A DNA stretch of 64,000 bases from Lota lota (GCA_026745465.1 JACYXH010000573.1:32501-96500), one strand, 5' to 3'. Shown: positions 1-14,600, numbered from the stretch's first letter. The notes: generated by a model not told the origin, from the sequence alone. Numbers and translations are program-made.

Positions 1-376
<376 letters not shown>

Positions 377-385
377 GGTGCATTG

Positions 386-545
386 CCTTGGCACCTTTCT
401 GAATAACTTCCTGTAAAGGGTGTAACAAGATGAACCCAACCCAATCCAACCCAACAAGATGACTCATTGAAGAGAAATGAAGGAAGAATATAACCCTACC
501 TATTATAGAATCACATGCCAGTACAAACATGCTCACCCTCACTCT
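386..545. repeat. Partial copy of the 24.5-27.7 kb unit plus seed of the 45-bp minisatellite
   Basis: The segment around 410-480 matches the part of the 24-28 kb tandem units that reads 'gatgactcattgaagag'. Directly after it, 495-545 resembles one diverged copy of the 45-bp minisatellite unit found at 23.4-24.4 kb (ccagtaca...catgct...ccctc). It therefore looks like an unexpanded ancestral copy of two repeats that later amplified. Confidence 0.6.
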
Positions 546-574
546 GAGTGTGTTTCTATTCATTATGTTTATTA

Positions 575-845
575 GTCTCTTTATTGATATAATGATATCT
601 ATGTTCCTGTTGGTTCTACTGTAAAGAAGGAGCTGCATCAGTGACATGTCTCTACATGTTGTTTGAACTATCAAGTGTCTCTTTGTTTTTCTCTGTCTGA
701 TCAGCAGCCTATAAGAGGTTAGTCTGGGAGGAGTATAAACTGGGAGGGGAACTGGACCAACTGGTTGGTTCACAAAATCATTTCCTTGTTACTGAGTCTG
801 ACAGTTTGGTGTGGCTCACTTCATTACAACAGGAAGAAGACTAAG
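575..845 (+). promoter_or_regulatory. NLR promoter and 5' noncoding exon, copy 1
   Basis: A block of about 270 bp that recurs near 28.13-28.47, 29.75-29.9 and 35.7-35.83 kb. It holds two TATA-like elements, 'cctataagagg' near 709 and 'gagtataaactggg' near 731, then a G-rich exon-like stretch ending in aag followed by a GT donor at 846. It lies about 0.9 kb upstream of the start codon of NLR gene 1. I infer that it is the promoter and untranslated first exon of that gene. The transcription start is not determinable from sequence. Confidence 0.55.
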
Positions 846-1019
846 GTACTGTACTCAACTCTGATCCGGGATACATCATAAATATGCATAACTTTGAATC
901 TTACCAATAGGTTGATGGTTAGTTTTCTGTAAAAACACAGGGTCAAAAACGTTAGTAAATATATGGTTGCATTGCTATTTGTAAAAATTACTATTGAATA
1001 ATTCTGATGATTATTGCTC

Positions 1020-1090
1020 TATAGGATGCTACAGGTTAGACTGTGGACATTGGGGATCGAACCCAGAACCTTTCAGCTTGGAGTAAAGTG
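1020..1090 (-). repeat. tRNA-derived SINE-like fragment
   Basis: On the minus strand the segment contains a B-box-like GGGTTCGATCCCC. Near-identical copies lie at 28.65-28.71 kb (same orientation) and 19.43-19.51 kb (opposite orientation). Only a tRNA-like portion is recognisable and no full SINE boundaries are seen. Confidence 0.5.
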
Positions 1091-1709
1091 TCTAGTTAAC
1101 GTTAAAATACTTCATACATTTTCTTCTGATTAAGTACTGTATTTGTCCTAAATCACAAGTGTCCTTGGGTGACAGTTGTTATATTTGTATTATTATGATT
1201 TATATTATTATTAGTCAGGAAGACGGCCATCTTGGTTAGTGAAGGTGTTTAAACGTCATATTGCACTGGGTCTTGTTCTCTGTGGTTCTGCATCACAGAT
1301 GTGGTTGTGATGTCATACGACATGAGGAAGTCCATATATGGTCATGATTTCAGAGCGGTTTAACCAGCACAGGGAACAGTAGGTTTGATATCCGCATGGT
1401 GAACTTGATCTTGATCAGACACATTTGAAGCCCTTAGAGACCTTCTGTGTGGAATGATAAATAGTTATTAAATAGTTATTAGAAATGTCTGGGCAGCATC
1501 TCCACATCTTTCCCCTCATTGAGAGTAAGAGGGTCTATGAATCTGCATATAGAAAGACCACCCTGCCTCTCTTCCAAAGTAGACAGAGACAGACAACAGC
1601 CCCCTGTGACCGGCAATAAGCAGCTTGTATAAAAGCAGAGAACAAACAAACGCTGAATGACCGTAGAAACAATATGTAGTTGTGTTTGTGTCCAGGTCTC
1701 CAGTCTACT

Positions 1710-1792
1710 ATGAATGAGGAGAGAGAGGAGGGGGGTCCTACCTCTAAAACCACTCTGTCTGGGGAACATGGCCACCAGAGCAAAGCTAAGAG
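1710..1792 (+). CDS. NLR gene 1 exon 1 (start codon exon)
   Basis: Encodes 27 residues beginning MNEEREEGG and ending ...SKAKR, then a GTAAGA donor. It matches the conserved N-terminus of many fish NLRC3-like proteins (…TLSGEH…). It ends in phase 2. A homologous copy at 32.68-32.76 kb has lost 2 bp. Confidence 0.8.
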
Positions 1793-4780
1793 GTAAGAAG
1801 AGGATCTCTCACTGTCTGTGACTGTTGTCCATCTCAGAGCTCTGCAGTGATATATCATGACTCCATCATTAGTCTGAGTAAAAGCTGTGTATGTGTTGTG
1901 TTGTGTAAGAATTGATTACAGTGTCTATCTTACATCCATAAATCCTGGTTCTTGTTTTTCTAGAAGAGTCCGGCAGGAGAGAGCAGACTCCCCTGGACCC
2001 AGCTGTGTCTCCATGAAGAGTGACTGGTCTATGAATATACCTATTTACTTTAAAGATGGAAATCAGTCTATTGAGAAGAGGTGAGGATTTAAAGAGTGAA
2101 TGGTCGGAAGCATGGATGAGGGTTTCTTCAGCAGTGAAAGATTGGGGTGCGGGGGGGGGCAATGTTTTCTGGATGGAAGAAGGCTGTTTTAGTGATGCAG
2201 TTGACATGGTGTGCAAGGAGACAGCCAGCTTGTCGGGAGCAGTTAGGGTTATGTGTCTTGCTCAGGGACACCTCGACACTCAGCTAGGAGGAGCCGGGGA
2301 TTGAACTAGCAACCTTCTGGTTACAAGTCAACCAGCTCTACCTCTTCAGCTAAACTAAAACAGGCTTTGAGAAGGGTGGAGGAGGTGGGGTCCAGGAAGC
2401 AGGTGGAGGACTTAATGCTTGTTATTGTGAACGACAGGTCAGCACTGGGGATTTCTGTTAAAGAGGTGGATGTGTGGCTTGGGTGTTCTGGTTCAAGCTG
2501 GTTTGGTTCTGGGGGCAGGAGGGTGTGTGTGTGTGTGTGTTATTATATTTTTAAAATACAGTATGTTTATCTAACATCCATAAATCCTGGTTCACGTTTT
2601 TCTAGAAGAGTCCAGCAGGAGAGAGCAGACTCCCCTGGACCCAGCTGTGTCTCCATGAAGAGTGACCACTCTATGGATCAACCTGTTAAGTTTAAAGATG
2701 GAAACCAGTCTATTGAGAAGAGGTGAGGATTTAAAGAGTGAATGGTCGGAGGCATGGATGAGGGTTTCTTCAGCAGTGAAAGATTGGTGGTGGTGGGGGG
2801 GGGGGGGGGGGGGGGGGGGGGGTGGCTGTTTTAGTGATGTGGTTGACATGGTGTGAATGAGAGGAGGGATAAGGCTGTTTTAGTGATGTGGTTGACATGG
2901 TGTGAATGAGAGGAGGGATAAGGGTGTTTTAGTGATGTGGTTGAGATGGTGTGAATGAGAGGAGGGATAAGGCTGTTTTAGTGATGTGGTTGACATGGTG
3001 TGAATGAGAGGAGGGATAAGGCTGTTTTAGTGATGTGGTTGACATGGTGTGAATGAGAGGAGGGATAAGGTTGTTTTAGTGATGTGGTTGACATGGTGTG
3101 AATGAGAGGAGGGATAAGGCTGTTTTAGTGATGTGGTTGACATGGTGTGAATGAGAGGAGGGATAAGGCTGTTTTAGTGATGTGGTTGACATGGTGTGAA
3201 TGAGAGGAGGGATAAGGCTGTTTTAGTGATGTGGTTGACATGGTGTGAATGAGAGGAGGGATAAGGCTGTTTTAGTGATGTGGTTGACACGGTGTGAATG
3301 AGAGGAGGGATAAGGCTGTTTTAGTGATGTGGTTGACATGGTGTGAATGAGAGGAGGGATAAGGCTGTTTTAGTGATGTGGTTGACATGGTGTGAATGAG
3401 AGGAGGGATAAGGCTGTTTTGGTGATGTGGTTGACATGGTGTGAATGAGAGGAGGGATAAGGCTGTTTTAGTGATGTGGTTGACATGGTGTGAATGAGAG
3501 GAGGGATAAGGCTGTTTTAGTGATGTGGTTGACATGGTGTGAATGAGAGGAGGGATAAGGCTGTTTTAGTGATGTGGTTGACATGGTGTGAATGAGAGGC
3601 GGGATAAGGCTGTTTTAGTGATGTGGTTGACATGGTGTGAATGAGAGGAGGGATAAGGCTGTTTTAGTGATGTGGTTGACATGGTGTGAATGAGAGGAGG
3701 GATAAGGCTGTTTTAGTGATGTGGTTGACATGGTGTGAATGAGAGGAGGGATAAGGCTGTTTTAGTGATGTGGTTGACATGGTGTGAATGAGAGGAGGGA
3801 TAAGGCTGTTTTAGTGATGTGGGTGACATGGTGTGAATGAGAGAAGGGATAAGGCTGATGCTGAGATTTCAGACCTGGGTGGAGGCAGTGACAATGGAGC
3901 CATCGATGTTGAGTGACAAGTAATGGGTGGTTCGGGTGAAGGAGTAAAAGCTGTGTATGTGTTGAAGCCCAAAGCAGCAGGAGAGTTTCAAACAGATGAT
4001 GAAAACAGACCAGTTAGTTGTGATTAGAGTCTACTGGTACTTATGTTTACAAGTCAGAAAAATACAATATATCCAAAAGTGTGTGTGTGTGTGTTCTCCA
4101 CAGACAACACCCGGAGAGGTCAAAGGTTACCAGTGCTCAGTCTGTACAGCAGCATCAAACAGAGCTGATCAAGGTGTGTAAATGTCCAACAAGACATTTG
4201 ACTCTAGCTCTACAGGAACATTAAAAAGCATCTCTTGTGGTGCTAATAGTCTCCAGGCTTCCCTCTTTAGACCAGCGGGACGTGAATCTAGGACAGATGC
4301 TGCTGATGTCCTCAGTTAGTTCAGAGTAAAGTTCTCATCCATGTTTGTTCTGTTCCAGAGGGCTGAGGAGAATGCACACGCTTTTCTAGACAAGGAGCTG
4401 AAGAAGCTCTGGAGGGTTCTCTTCCTACATTACCCACAATGCTCAGAGAGTCAGAGGGAGGAAGAGGAGGAAGTGGATGGTAAGAAAGAGGAGCAGAGGA
4501 GGCGCGCCATAGTGGGAGTGGTAGACATCACAAAGCTCTGCCTGATGGAGATGAACCAGGAGGAACTGGCCGACACACTGAGGGCCGGTAAGAGACTCTT
4601 CAGCCCCTATCACAATTGCAGTCTTACCAATATTCCTGAACATTTCCTGCATGGGGTCATGTGTGAATGGGAACAAGGGTCGATATTCCAGGTAGCATCT
4701 AGTAGCATTTCCAGGTCATTGTCTGTATGGCTGGGTGGTGAATTTAAGAAGTGACATTGCAAAATAAATAAGAAATAATA

Positions 4781-4831
<51 letters not shown>

Positions 4832-7800
4832 ACTGGAAATCAACAGCAGAATAACTCAGTGGAAGAGATGCAACACTAGCTTATTATATCAGCATAGGAA
4901 GTCACTTTCCACTGATACACAACAATGATAGCACTTAGCAGGTTATAAGACACCTCCCAAGTAGAATTGATATAGCTATATAAAAATCATGAAGTTTATA
5001 ATTTTACAGCAATAATTTAAATGTGTCCAATTATGTCACCATCCACTAACTGATGTCTTATGTCGTTTTGTCATTTAGGATCTGTTGCTGTTGAGTGCCA
5101 ACATAAAATCAAGTCTAATCTGAAGGAGAAGTTCAGGTGTGTGTTTGAGGGAATCCCTAAAGCAGGACAGCGAACAGATCTGAATGACTTCTACACAGAG
5201 CTCTTCATCACAGAGAGAGGCAGTGGAGAGGTCAACAAGGAACATGAGGTCAGACTGATTGAAATAGCTTCCAGGAAACCAGCCAAGGGGGAAACACCAA
5301 TCAGATGTGAAGACATCTTTAAACCCTTACCTGGACACGGTCAACCAATCAGAACAATAATGACAACTGGAGTGGCTGGCATTGGTAAAACCATCTTAAC
5401 ACACAAGTTCACTCTGGACTGGGCTGAAGGCAAAGCCAACCACGACATACACTTCACATTTCTCTTCACTTTCAGAGAGCTGAATTTACTGAATGAGAAA
5501 GAGTTTAGCTTGGTGGAACTTCTTCATTACTTCTTTATTGAGACCAAAGAAGCAGGAATCTGCAGATACGACCAGTTCCAAATTGTCTTCATCTTGGATG
5601 GTCTGGATGAGTGTCGACTTCCTCTGGACTTCCAGAACAACCCGATCTGGACTGATGTCACAGAGCCAACCTCGGTGGACGTGCTGCTGACAAACCTCAT
5701 CAGGGGCAACCTGCTTCCCTCCGCTCGCATCTGGATAACCACACGCCCTGCGGCATCCAATCAGATCCCAGCTGAGTATGTTGACATGGTGACAGAGGTG
5801 AGAGGGTTCACCGACCCACAGAAGGAGGAGTACTTCAGGAAGAGATTCAGAGAGGAGACGCTGGCCAGCACAATCATCTCCCACGTCAAGACATCACGAA
5901 GCCTCCACATCATGTGTCACATCCCAGTCTTCTGTTGGATCACTGTTACAGTTCTGGAGGACTTCTTCAAAACATCCCAGAGAGGAGAAGAGATGCCCAA
6001 GACCGTGACTCAGATGTACATCCACTTCCTGAGGGTTCAGTCCATACAGGGGGACAGGAAGTACCACGGGAGATCTGTAACAGGTCCACCCTGGAGTTCA
6101 GAGAGCAGGAAAATCATTGTTTCTCTGGGAAAACTGGCTTTTAACCAGCTGGAGAAAGGCAACCTGATCTTCTACGAGGCAGACCTGGCAGAGTGTGGCA
6201 TCGATATCAGAGCAGCCTCAGTGTACTCAGGAGTGTTCACCCAGATCTTTAAAGAGGAGTGTGGGCTGTACCAGGACATGGTGTTCTGCTTTGTCCATCT
6301 GAGCATCCAGGAGTTTCTGGCTGCCCTTTATGTCTTTCTCTCCTTCATCGACACTGGTGTTAATCTGCTCTCAGAAGAAAAACCAACCTCCAATCTGCTC
6401 TCAGGACAATCACAATCATTGTTGTCTATTCTGTTTAGGAAGAAACCCAAACTCTACCAGAGTGCTGTGGACAAGGCCTTACAGAGTGAGAACGGACACC
6501 TGGACTTGTTCCTCCGCTTCCTCCTGGGCCTCTCTCTGGAGACCAATCAGATTCTCCTACGAGGACTGCTGAGACAGACAGGGAGTAGCGCATGGACCAA
6601 TGAGGAAACAGTGTCTTACATCAAGGAGAAGATAGGTGGAGATCTCTCTCCAGAGAGAAGCATCAATCTGTTCCACTGTCTGAATGAGCTGAATGACCGT
6701 TCTCTGGTGAAGGAGATCCAACAGTACCTGACATCAGGAAGACTCTCCACAGAATCTCTCTCTCCTGCTCAGTGGTCAGCTCTGGTCTTCATCTTACTGT
6801 CATCAGAAGAGGAGCTGGACGTGTTTGACCTGAAGAAATACTCTGCTTCAGAGGAGGGTCTTCTGAGGCTGCTGCCAGTGGTCAAAGCCTCCAAAACATC
6901 TCTGTAGGTTCACTCATAACAAGTATTACAATACACAATACAATATGCATAATATAACATGAAAGTTGTAATAATATAAAAAACAAATATGTAGGTGTAC
7001 TAATATCATCTATTACAATACACACAACACAATATACATAATACTAGAACATAAGTTACAATAAAATATACAAAACATCTCTGTAGGTTCACTCAAAACA
7101 TGTATAACAATACACACAACACAATATACATACTACTAGAATATGAAAGTACAATTGAGAATATATTTTTGACATTTTCCACCCAATACATAATTAACAT
7201 TTATTGATCTAATGATTTAGCAAATGTATGTTAAACTAATAAACAAATATGAGTAGGCTACATAAAAATATTGTTATATTGTGTAACCAGGCTGAAGAGA
7301 CAAACTCTTAATAAATGAAATAATAAACGAGGAAAGCCAAGACTTAATAATAATAGTTTATAATAGTTATATTCAGCTGTATTCAAATATATAGCTATAC
7401 GTATAAATAAGTTACTGTTGAAATGTAGGATACATTAATATGTATACATATATTATTAATAAAAGTTAACTCACTATTTTAAAACATGTTAACCTTGTTC
7501 AGTACATTTGGTTATATGGACTCTATTTGGGTTTAACCAATAGGAAGGGTTGATATAGAGACTTCCGGGTCATTTGGGGAAGGGTGAGAGGTCACGAGCG
7601 AGCTGGAAAAAGGAGAGAGGGAAGAGACGAGGACAAAGGAGGAGAGTATTTTATTCTCTGTAGCGATCGACCAGCTAAATTATATTTAAACATTTACTTA
7701 TTAGTTGTTTGACAGTTAAATGAGTACGGGAGAGAGTGGATTTGGGGATTGTTTTATTCGTGTTTCTGTTGGTGTCGGGGATGTTTTGGTCGTTTGGTGT

Positions 7801-10800
7801 AAAGCTAGCTTGGTTTGCTAACCGTCTTAGCATCCTCTGAACGGGATATAAATCATCAGAGTAGCGCACGAGGATAGTCCACAGCAGGGGGTCAGGTAGC
7901 GCGCGGTTCCCCTGACGAAGATCATCCCGGGATTCCAGTTTCTTCATCCGTCGTCTCCTCTCCCTATAACGGTACCGGGACTTTGTTTTGCTCACGTTAA
8001 GAGCGAACAGTCTATCGTGTTGTGACACCGAGCCGTACAGGCCTGCAACGTTTATGGCGGCATATCACTGACAAAACAACTAACACATCCGTGCACACAA
8101 ATCATTATTGTAAACACTAACTGCACTCGCGCTCAGTAGTTCTCTGATCGCGAGAGCAATGATAAAGCCTGTGAGGAAGAAACGATTCATTGACTCTGTA
8201 GATGTACTGATACCATGTATTACAATGCAATACACAATATACACAATACTACAAAAAAGTAATAAACAACAATAAAATTGTATACATTTACACCCAATAT
8301 TGAAGAAACATAAGGATCCGATGTATTGACTAGAATATATTAGTTGAATAATTAAACACTTCTAATAAAATATGTTAACACAATTCTTTCATTATGGAAA
8401 AAGTCACAGAGTTATTTCAAACACAGTTCCTAACATGTTGTGTTTATTGTGTGTGAAGGCTGAATGGCTGTCATCTGTCAGAGAGATGCTGTGAAGCTCT
8501 GGCCTCAGTTCTCAGCTCCAACTCCTCTAGTCTGAGAGAGCTGGACCTGAGTACCAATGATGTGCAGGATTCAGGAGTGAAGCTGCTCTCTGCTGGACTG
8601 GGGAGTCCACACTGTACACTGGAAACTCTCAGGTCAGTTTGACTCAATGTGCAAACAGTTACACCACAAGGTTAAATATCAGAGGACTCAGCTTATAACT
8701 CAGTACCTGTGATGACCACATCCATGACTTAGGTGTCGTTGGAAATATTACACCTTGACGTTTAGATGAATATTTTAATACATCCATATGCTTGCAACTT
8801 TTCAATTATTGTTTTAATCATGATTTTTTATTTTATATAATGGTGCCCCACCACCGTCCACCGTAAACAGGACATTGATAGTTAAGAGCAGGGTGAAATA
8901 CAGGGGGTCAAAGGGTCTCAGACCCCTAGTTGGACACCTAAGACCCCCTGAAAGTCTCAATAGCAACGTTTTGGAAGGTCTCTGGATTATAATTTTTTTA
9001 TGATTTGAAAATTGCCATTGTCACACAAAATGTATTTTAAAAGCTAACTATGTTCAGTATTCATTATTCAAATTGCTAAACATTTATCCACAAATATGAA
9101 TAGGCAACAGAAAAATATTGTTATATTGTTAAACCAAGGTGAAGAGACAAACTTATAAACGCTCTATTTATTATGAAATAATAAATAAGGAAAGTCAAGA
9201 ATTAATAATAATAATAGTTTATAATAGTTAAATTCAGCTGTATTCAAATTCAAATAACTATAACTATAAATATGTTATTATTGAAATGTAGGATACATTA
9301 ATAATTATACGTTTATTATTAATAAAAGTTAACTCACTATTTTAAAACATTTGAACCTTGTTCAGTACATTTGGTTATATGGACTCTATTTGGGTTTAAC
9401 CAATAGGAAGGGTTGATATAGAGACTTCCAGGTCATTTGGGGAAGGGTGAGAGGTCACGAGCGAGCGGGAAAAAGGAGAGAGGGAAGAGACGAGGACAAA
9501 GGAGGAGAGTACTTTATTCTCTGTAGAGATCGCCCAGCTAAATTATATTTAAACATTTACTTATTAGTTGTTTGACGGTTAAATGCGGACGGGAGAGAGT
9601 GGATTTGGGGATTGTTTTATTCGTGTTTCTGTTCGTGTCGGGGATGTTTTGGTCGTTTGGCTTAAAGCTAGCTTGGTTTGCTAACCGCCTTAGCATCCTC
9701 TGAACGGGATATAAACCATCAGAGTAGCGCACGAGGATAGTCCACAGCAGGGGGTCAGGTAGCGCGCGGTTCCCCTGACGAAGATCATCCCGGGATTCCA
9801 GTTTCTTCATCCGTCGTCTCCTCTCCCTATAACGGTACCGGGACTTTGTTTTGCTCACGTTAAGAGCGAACAGTCTATCGTGTTGCGACACCGAGCCGTA
9901 CAGGCCTGCAACGTTTATGGCGGCATATCACTGACAAAACAACTAACACATCCGTGCACACAAATCATTATTGTAAACACTAACTGCACTCGCGCTCAGT
10001 AGTTCTCTGATCGCGAGAGCAATGATAAAGCCTGTGAGGAAGAAACGATTCATTGACTCTGTAGATGTACTGATACCATGTATTACAATGCAATACACAA
10101 TATACACAATACTACAAAAAAGTAATAATAACATACAAAACGATTTTCAAACACTACAAAACAACAATAAAATTGTATACATTTACACCCAATATTGAAG
10201 AAACATAAGGATCCGATGTATTGACTAGAATATATTAGTTGAATAATTAAACACTTCTAATAAAATATTTCAACACAAGTCCTTCATTATGTTAAAAGTA
10301 AAATAGCTAAGTTCTTTAAACACATTAACATGTTCCTGTTTGTTTTGTGTGAAGGCTGAATGGCTGTCATCTGTCAGAGAGATGCTGTGAAGCTCTGGCC
10401 TCAGTTCTCAGCTCCAACTCCTCTAGTCTGAGAGAGCTGGACCTGAGTACCAATGATGTGCAGGATTCAGGAGTGAAGCTGCTCTCTGCTGGACTGGGGA
10501 GTCCACACTGTACACTGGAAACTCTCAGGTCACTTATCAGCCTCTTCTTCAAACTGTGTCTTTGGGCTTGTTTAATATGTAACGGATGATCCACGACTAG
10601 GTGGGCTGTTATGGAAAAAGTCCTGTCCTGTTAACTGCTAGTATGTTATGTATGTTATATGTTATGTAACTCTGGCCAGCTGATGTGAGGGTTAGGGTTA
10701 GGGGTTGCTGTCCTGTTAACTGCTAGTATGTTATGTATGTTATATGTTATGTAACTCTGGCCAGCTGATGTGAGGGTTAGGGTTAGGGGTTGCTGTCCTG

Positions 10801-11571
10801 TTAACTGCTAGTATGTTATGTATGTTATATGTTATGTAACTCTGGCCAGCTGATGTGAGGGTTAGGGTTAGGGGTTGCTGTCCTGTTAACTGCTAGTATG
10901 TTATGTATGTTATATGTTATGTAACTCTGGCCAGCTGATGTGAGGGTTAGGGTTAGGGGTTGCTGTCCTGTTAACTGCTAGTATGTTATGTATGTTATAT
11001 GTTATGTAACTCTGGCCAGCTGATGTGAGGGTTAGGGGTTGCTGTCCTGTTAACTGCTAGTATGTTATGTATGTTATATGTTATGTAACTCTGGCCAGCT
11101 GATGTGAGGGTTAGGGGTTGCAGTCCTGTTAACTGCTAGTATGTTATGTATGTTACATGTTATGTAACTCTGGCCAGCTGATGTGAGCTGAGGAGTTGTC
11201 ATTAGTGTAGACATGGTGATGAGGCTCTAGCTGTGCTGTGATCTGAATATAATGCACACCTCACCACTAGAACATCACTGGCCGTGGTATAGTGATTCAT
11301 ATGGAACATTAAAGATGTCCTTTATTAACATCACATTAGTTTGGTATAAGTGCTGCACATGTCCAATGCATTTCTGTTGCTCTTTTCCCTGCTGACAAAA
11401 CACTCCCTGGTTCTACACAATGTTAGAACTTGTGAAGAAACGGTCTTAGCGTACCAAACACACTTCTCCTGACTCTAACCGAACAATATCTCATTTTAGT
11501 TGTAGCTATTGAGAAAGGAGCATTTGTTTAAGATCATGTTTCAGATCCAAGTGAAGGAAGAATTGTGTGTT

Positions 11572-11636
<65 letters not shown>

Positions 11637-14600
11637 GTTGTCTGGCTGCCTGGTCACACAGGAAGGCTGTGCTTCTCTGGCCTCAGCTCTGAGCTCCAAC
11701 CCCTCCCATCTGAGAGAGCTGGACCTGAGCTACAATCACCCAGGAGACTCAGGAGTTACGCTGCTCTCTGCTGGACTGGAGGATCCATGCTGGAGACTGG
11801 ACACTCTCAGGTATGGAGAGGACAGCTCACCACTCAGGGACAATGTCTCCTACAAGGATTCAACCAGCTGCTTGATGAAGTGGTTTGAAAACGCAGCTGG
11901 AACTCATGTTGTGTAGAAAGTGATGAGACAGCAGATGATGAAGGTGAATGTTTCAACATGCTGCTCTCACTTTGTTTCCCCCCCAGTGTGGAGCACGGTG
12001 GAGTGTGGAGGCTGGAACCAGGTGTAAAGAAGTGTAAGTGTTTAGTTAGATTCATCACAACACACACTAACTATTGAGATGGAAAGTCCATCCACACAGC
12101 AGGAGGTGACGTCCGTTCATTCAGATGTGTACTTGTGTATACGTGTATATAGCTATGTTTCCATGTGTTTATGTATGTGTAGTATGTTTGTATAGTATGT
12201 ATGTGTATGCATACTTTGTACGTGTACTTATAAATGTGTACGTATGTGTGTGTATATGTATATATATAGATATGTACACTATATTGCCAAAAGTATTGGG
12301 ACACCCCTCCGAATCATTGAATTCAGGTGTTCCAAACACTTCCATGGCCACAGGTGTATACAATCAAGCACCTAGGCATGCAGACTGCTTCTACAAACAT
12401 TTGTGAAAGAATGGGTCGCTCTGAGGAGCTCAGTGGATTCAAGCGTGGTACCGTGATAGGTTGCCACCTGTGCAATAAATCCATTCGTGAAATTTCCTCA
12501 CTACAAAATATTCCACGGTCAACTGTTAGTGTTATTATAACAAAGTGGAAGCAATTGGGAACAACAGAAACTCAGTCACCAAGTGGTAGGCCACGTAACA
12601 TCATAGAGCGGGGTTAACGCATGCTGAGGCGCACAGTGCGCAGAAGTCGACAGCTTTCTGCAGAGTCAATAGCTACAGACCTCCAAACTTTGTGTGGCCT
12701 TCAGATTAGCTCAATAACAGCAGTGTAGACGTGTTCTCTGGAATGACGAATAACGCTTCTCTGTCTGGCAATCCGATGGACGAGTCTGGGTTTGGTGGTG
12801 GCAGGAGAATGGTACTTGAATGCATTGTGCCATGGTAAAAGTTTGGTGGAGGGGGGATTATGATGTGGTTTTGTTTTTTAGGGGTTGGGCTTGGCCCCTT
12901 AGTTCCAGTTAAAGGAACTGTTAATGCTTCAGCATACCAAGACATTTTGGACAATTTCATGCTCCCAACTTTGTGGGAACTGTTTGGGGATGGCCACTTC
13001 CTGTTCCAACATGACTGCGCACCAGTGCACAAAGCAAGGTCCATAAAGACATGGATGAGCGAGTTTGGTGTGGAGGAACTTGACTGGCCAGCAGAGAGTC
13101 CTGACCTCATCCTGATAGAACCCCTTTGGGATGAATTAGAGTGGACACTGCGAGCCAGGCCTTCTCATCCAACATATGTGCCTGACCTCACAAATGCGCT
13201 TCAAGAAGAATGGTCTAAAATTCCCTTAAACACACTTCTAAACCTTGTGGGAAGCCTTCCCAGAAGAGTTGAAGCTCACATAGCTGCAAAGGGTGGGCAT
13301 ACTCCATATTAAATCCTACGGATTAAGAATGGGATGTCATTAACCTTCATGTGCTGTAAAGGCAGGCGTCCCAAAACCTTTGGCAATATAGTGTATAGTA
13401 TGTACGTGTATGTATGAGTACATGTCTATGTATATATAGTATGTACGTGTATGTATGAGTACATGTCTATGTATATATAGTATGTATGAGTACATGTCTA
13501 TGTATATATATAGTATGTATGTGTATGTATGAGTACATGTCTATGTATATATAGTATGTACGTGCATGTATGAGTACATGTCTATGTAAAGTATATATAG
13601 TGTGTACATGTATGTATGAGTACATGTGTATGTATATATAGTATGTACGTGTATGTATGAGTACATGTCTATGTATATATAGTATGTATGTGTATGTATG
13701 AGTACATGTCTGTGTATATATAGTATGTACCATAATGTATGAGTACATGTCTATGTATATATAGTATGTATGTGTATGTATGAGTACATGTCTATGTAGA
13801 TATAGTATGTATGAGTACATGTCTATGTATATATAGTATGTACGTGTATGTATGAGTACATGTCTATGTACATATAGTATGTATGAGTACATGTCTATGT
13901 ATATATAGTATGTATGTGTATGTATGAGTACATGTCTATATATATATATATAGTTTGTACGTGCATGTATGAGTACATGTCTATGTAAAGTATATATAGT
14001 GTGTACGTGTATGTATGAGTACATGTCTATGTATATATAGTATGTATGTGTATGTATGAGTACATGTCTATATATATATAGAAGGTATGTGTATGTATGA
14101 GTACATGTCTATGTATATATAGTATGAACATGTATGTATGAGTACATGTCTATGTATATATAGTATGATAACATGTCTATGTATATATAGTATGTACGTG
14201 TATGTATGAGTACATGTCTATGTATATATAGTATGATAACATGTCTATGTATATATGGTATATATGAGTACATGTCTATGTATATATAGTATGTACGTGT
14301 ATGTATGAGTACATGTCTATGTATATATAGTATGTACGTGTATGTATGAGTACATGTCTATGTATATAGAGTATGTATGAACCAGTTCTATGGCTCCAAC
14401 AGTTAATTTCCAGCCTGTATGTGAGCTCAGCTTGTTCAGTCTATTGTTCACGCAGGTGTCCCTTTGAAGGTTGAGTGCAATGTATGTGTATTGGGTAATC
14501 CAAGTTTAATATCTTGAAAGGTATTACAAGTATTGCTTAGATATTTCATATTAGTAATAAGCTCATCATGCTGAATATGTAGATGTATAATATGTGTATG

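Noticed and set aside
1048-1085. A functional tRNA gene
   Set aside because: Only the B-box part is tRNA-like. No acceptor stem pairing or full cloverleaf could be drawn, and copies recur, so it is a SINE fragment.
3272-3850. Possible CRISPR-like array of regular 49-bp repeats
   Set aside because: Units are contiguous with no unique spacers, in a eukaryotic intron. It is a minisatellite.
5486-5884. A 132-codon minus-strand frame inside the NACHT exon, also in gene 2 at 38162-38560
   Set aside because: Conserved only because the sense strand codes for NACHT. It is an antisense shadow.
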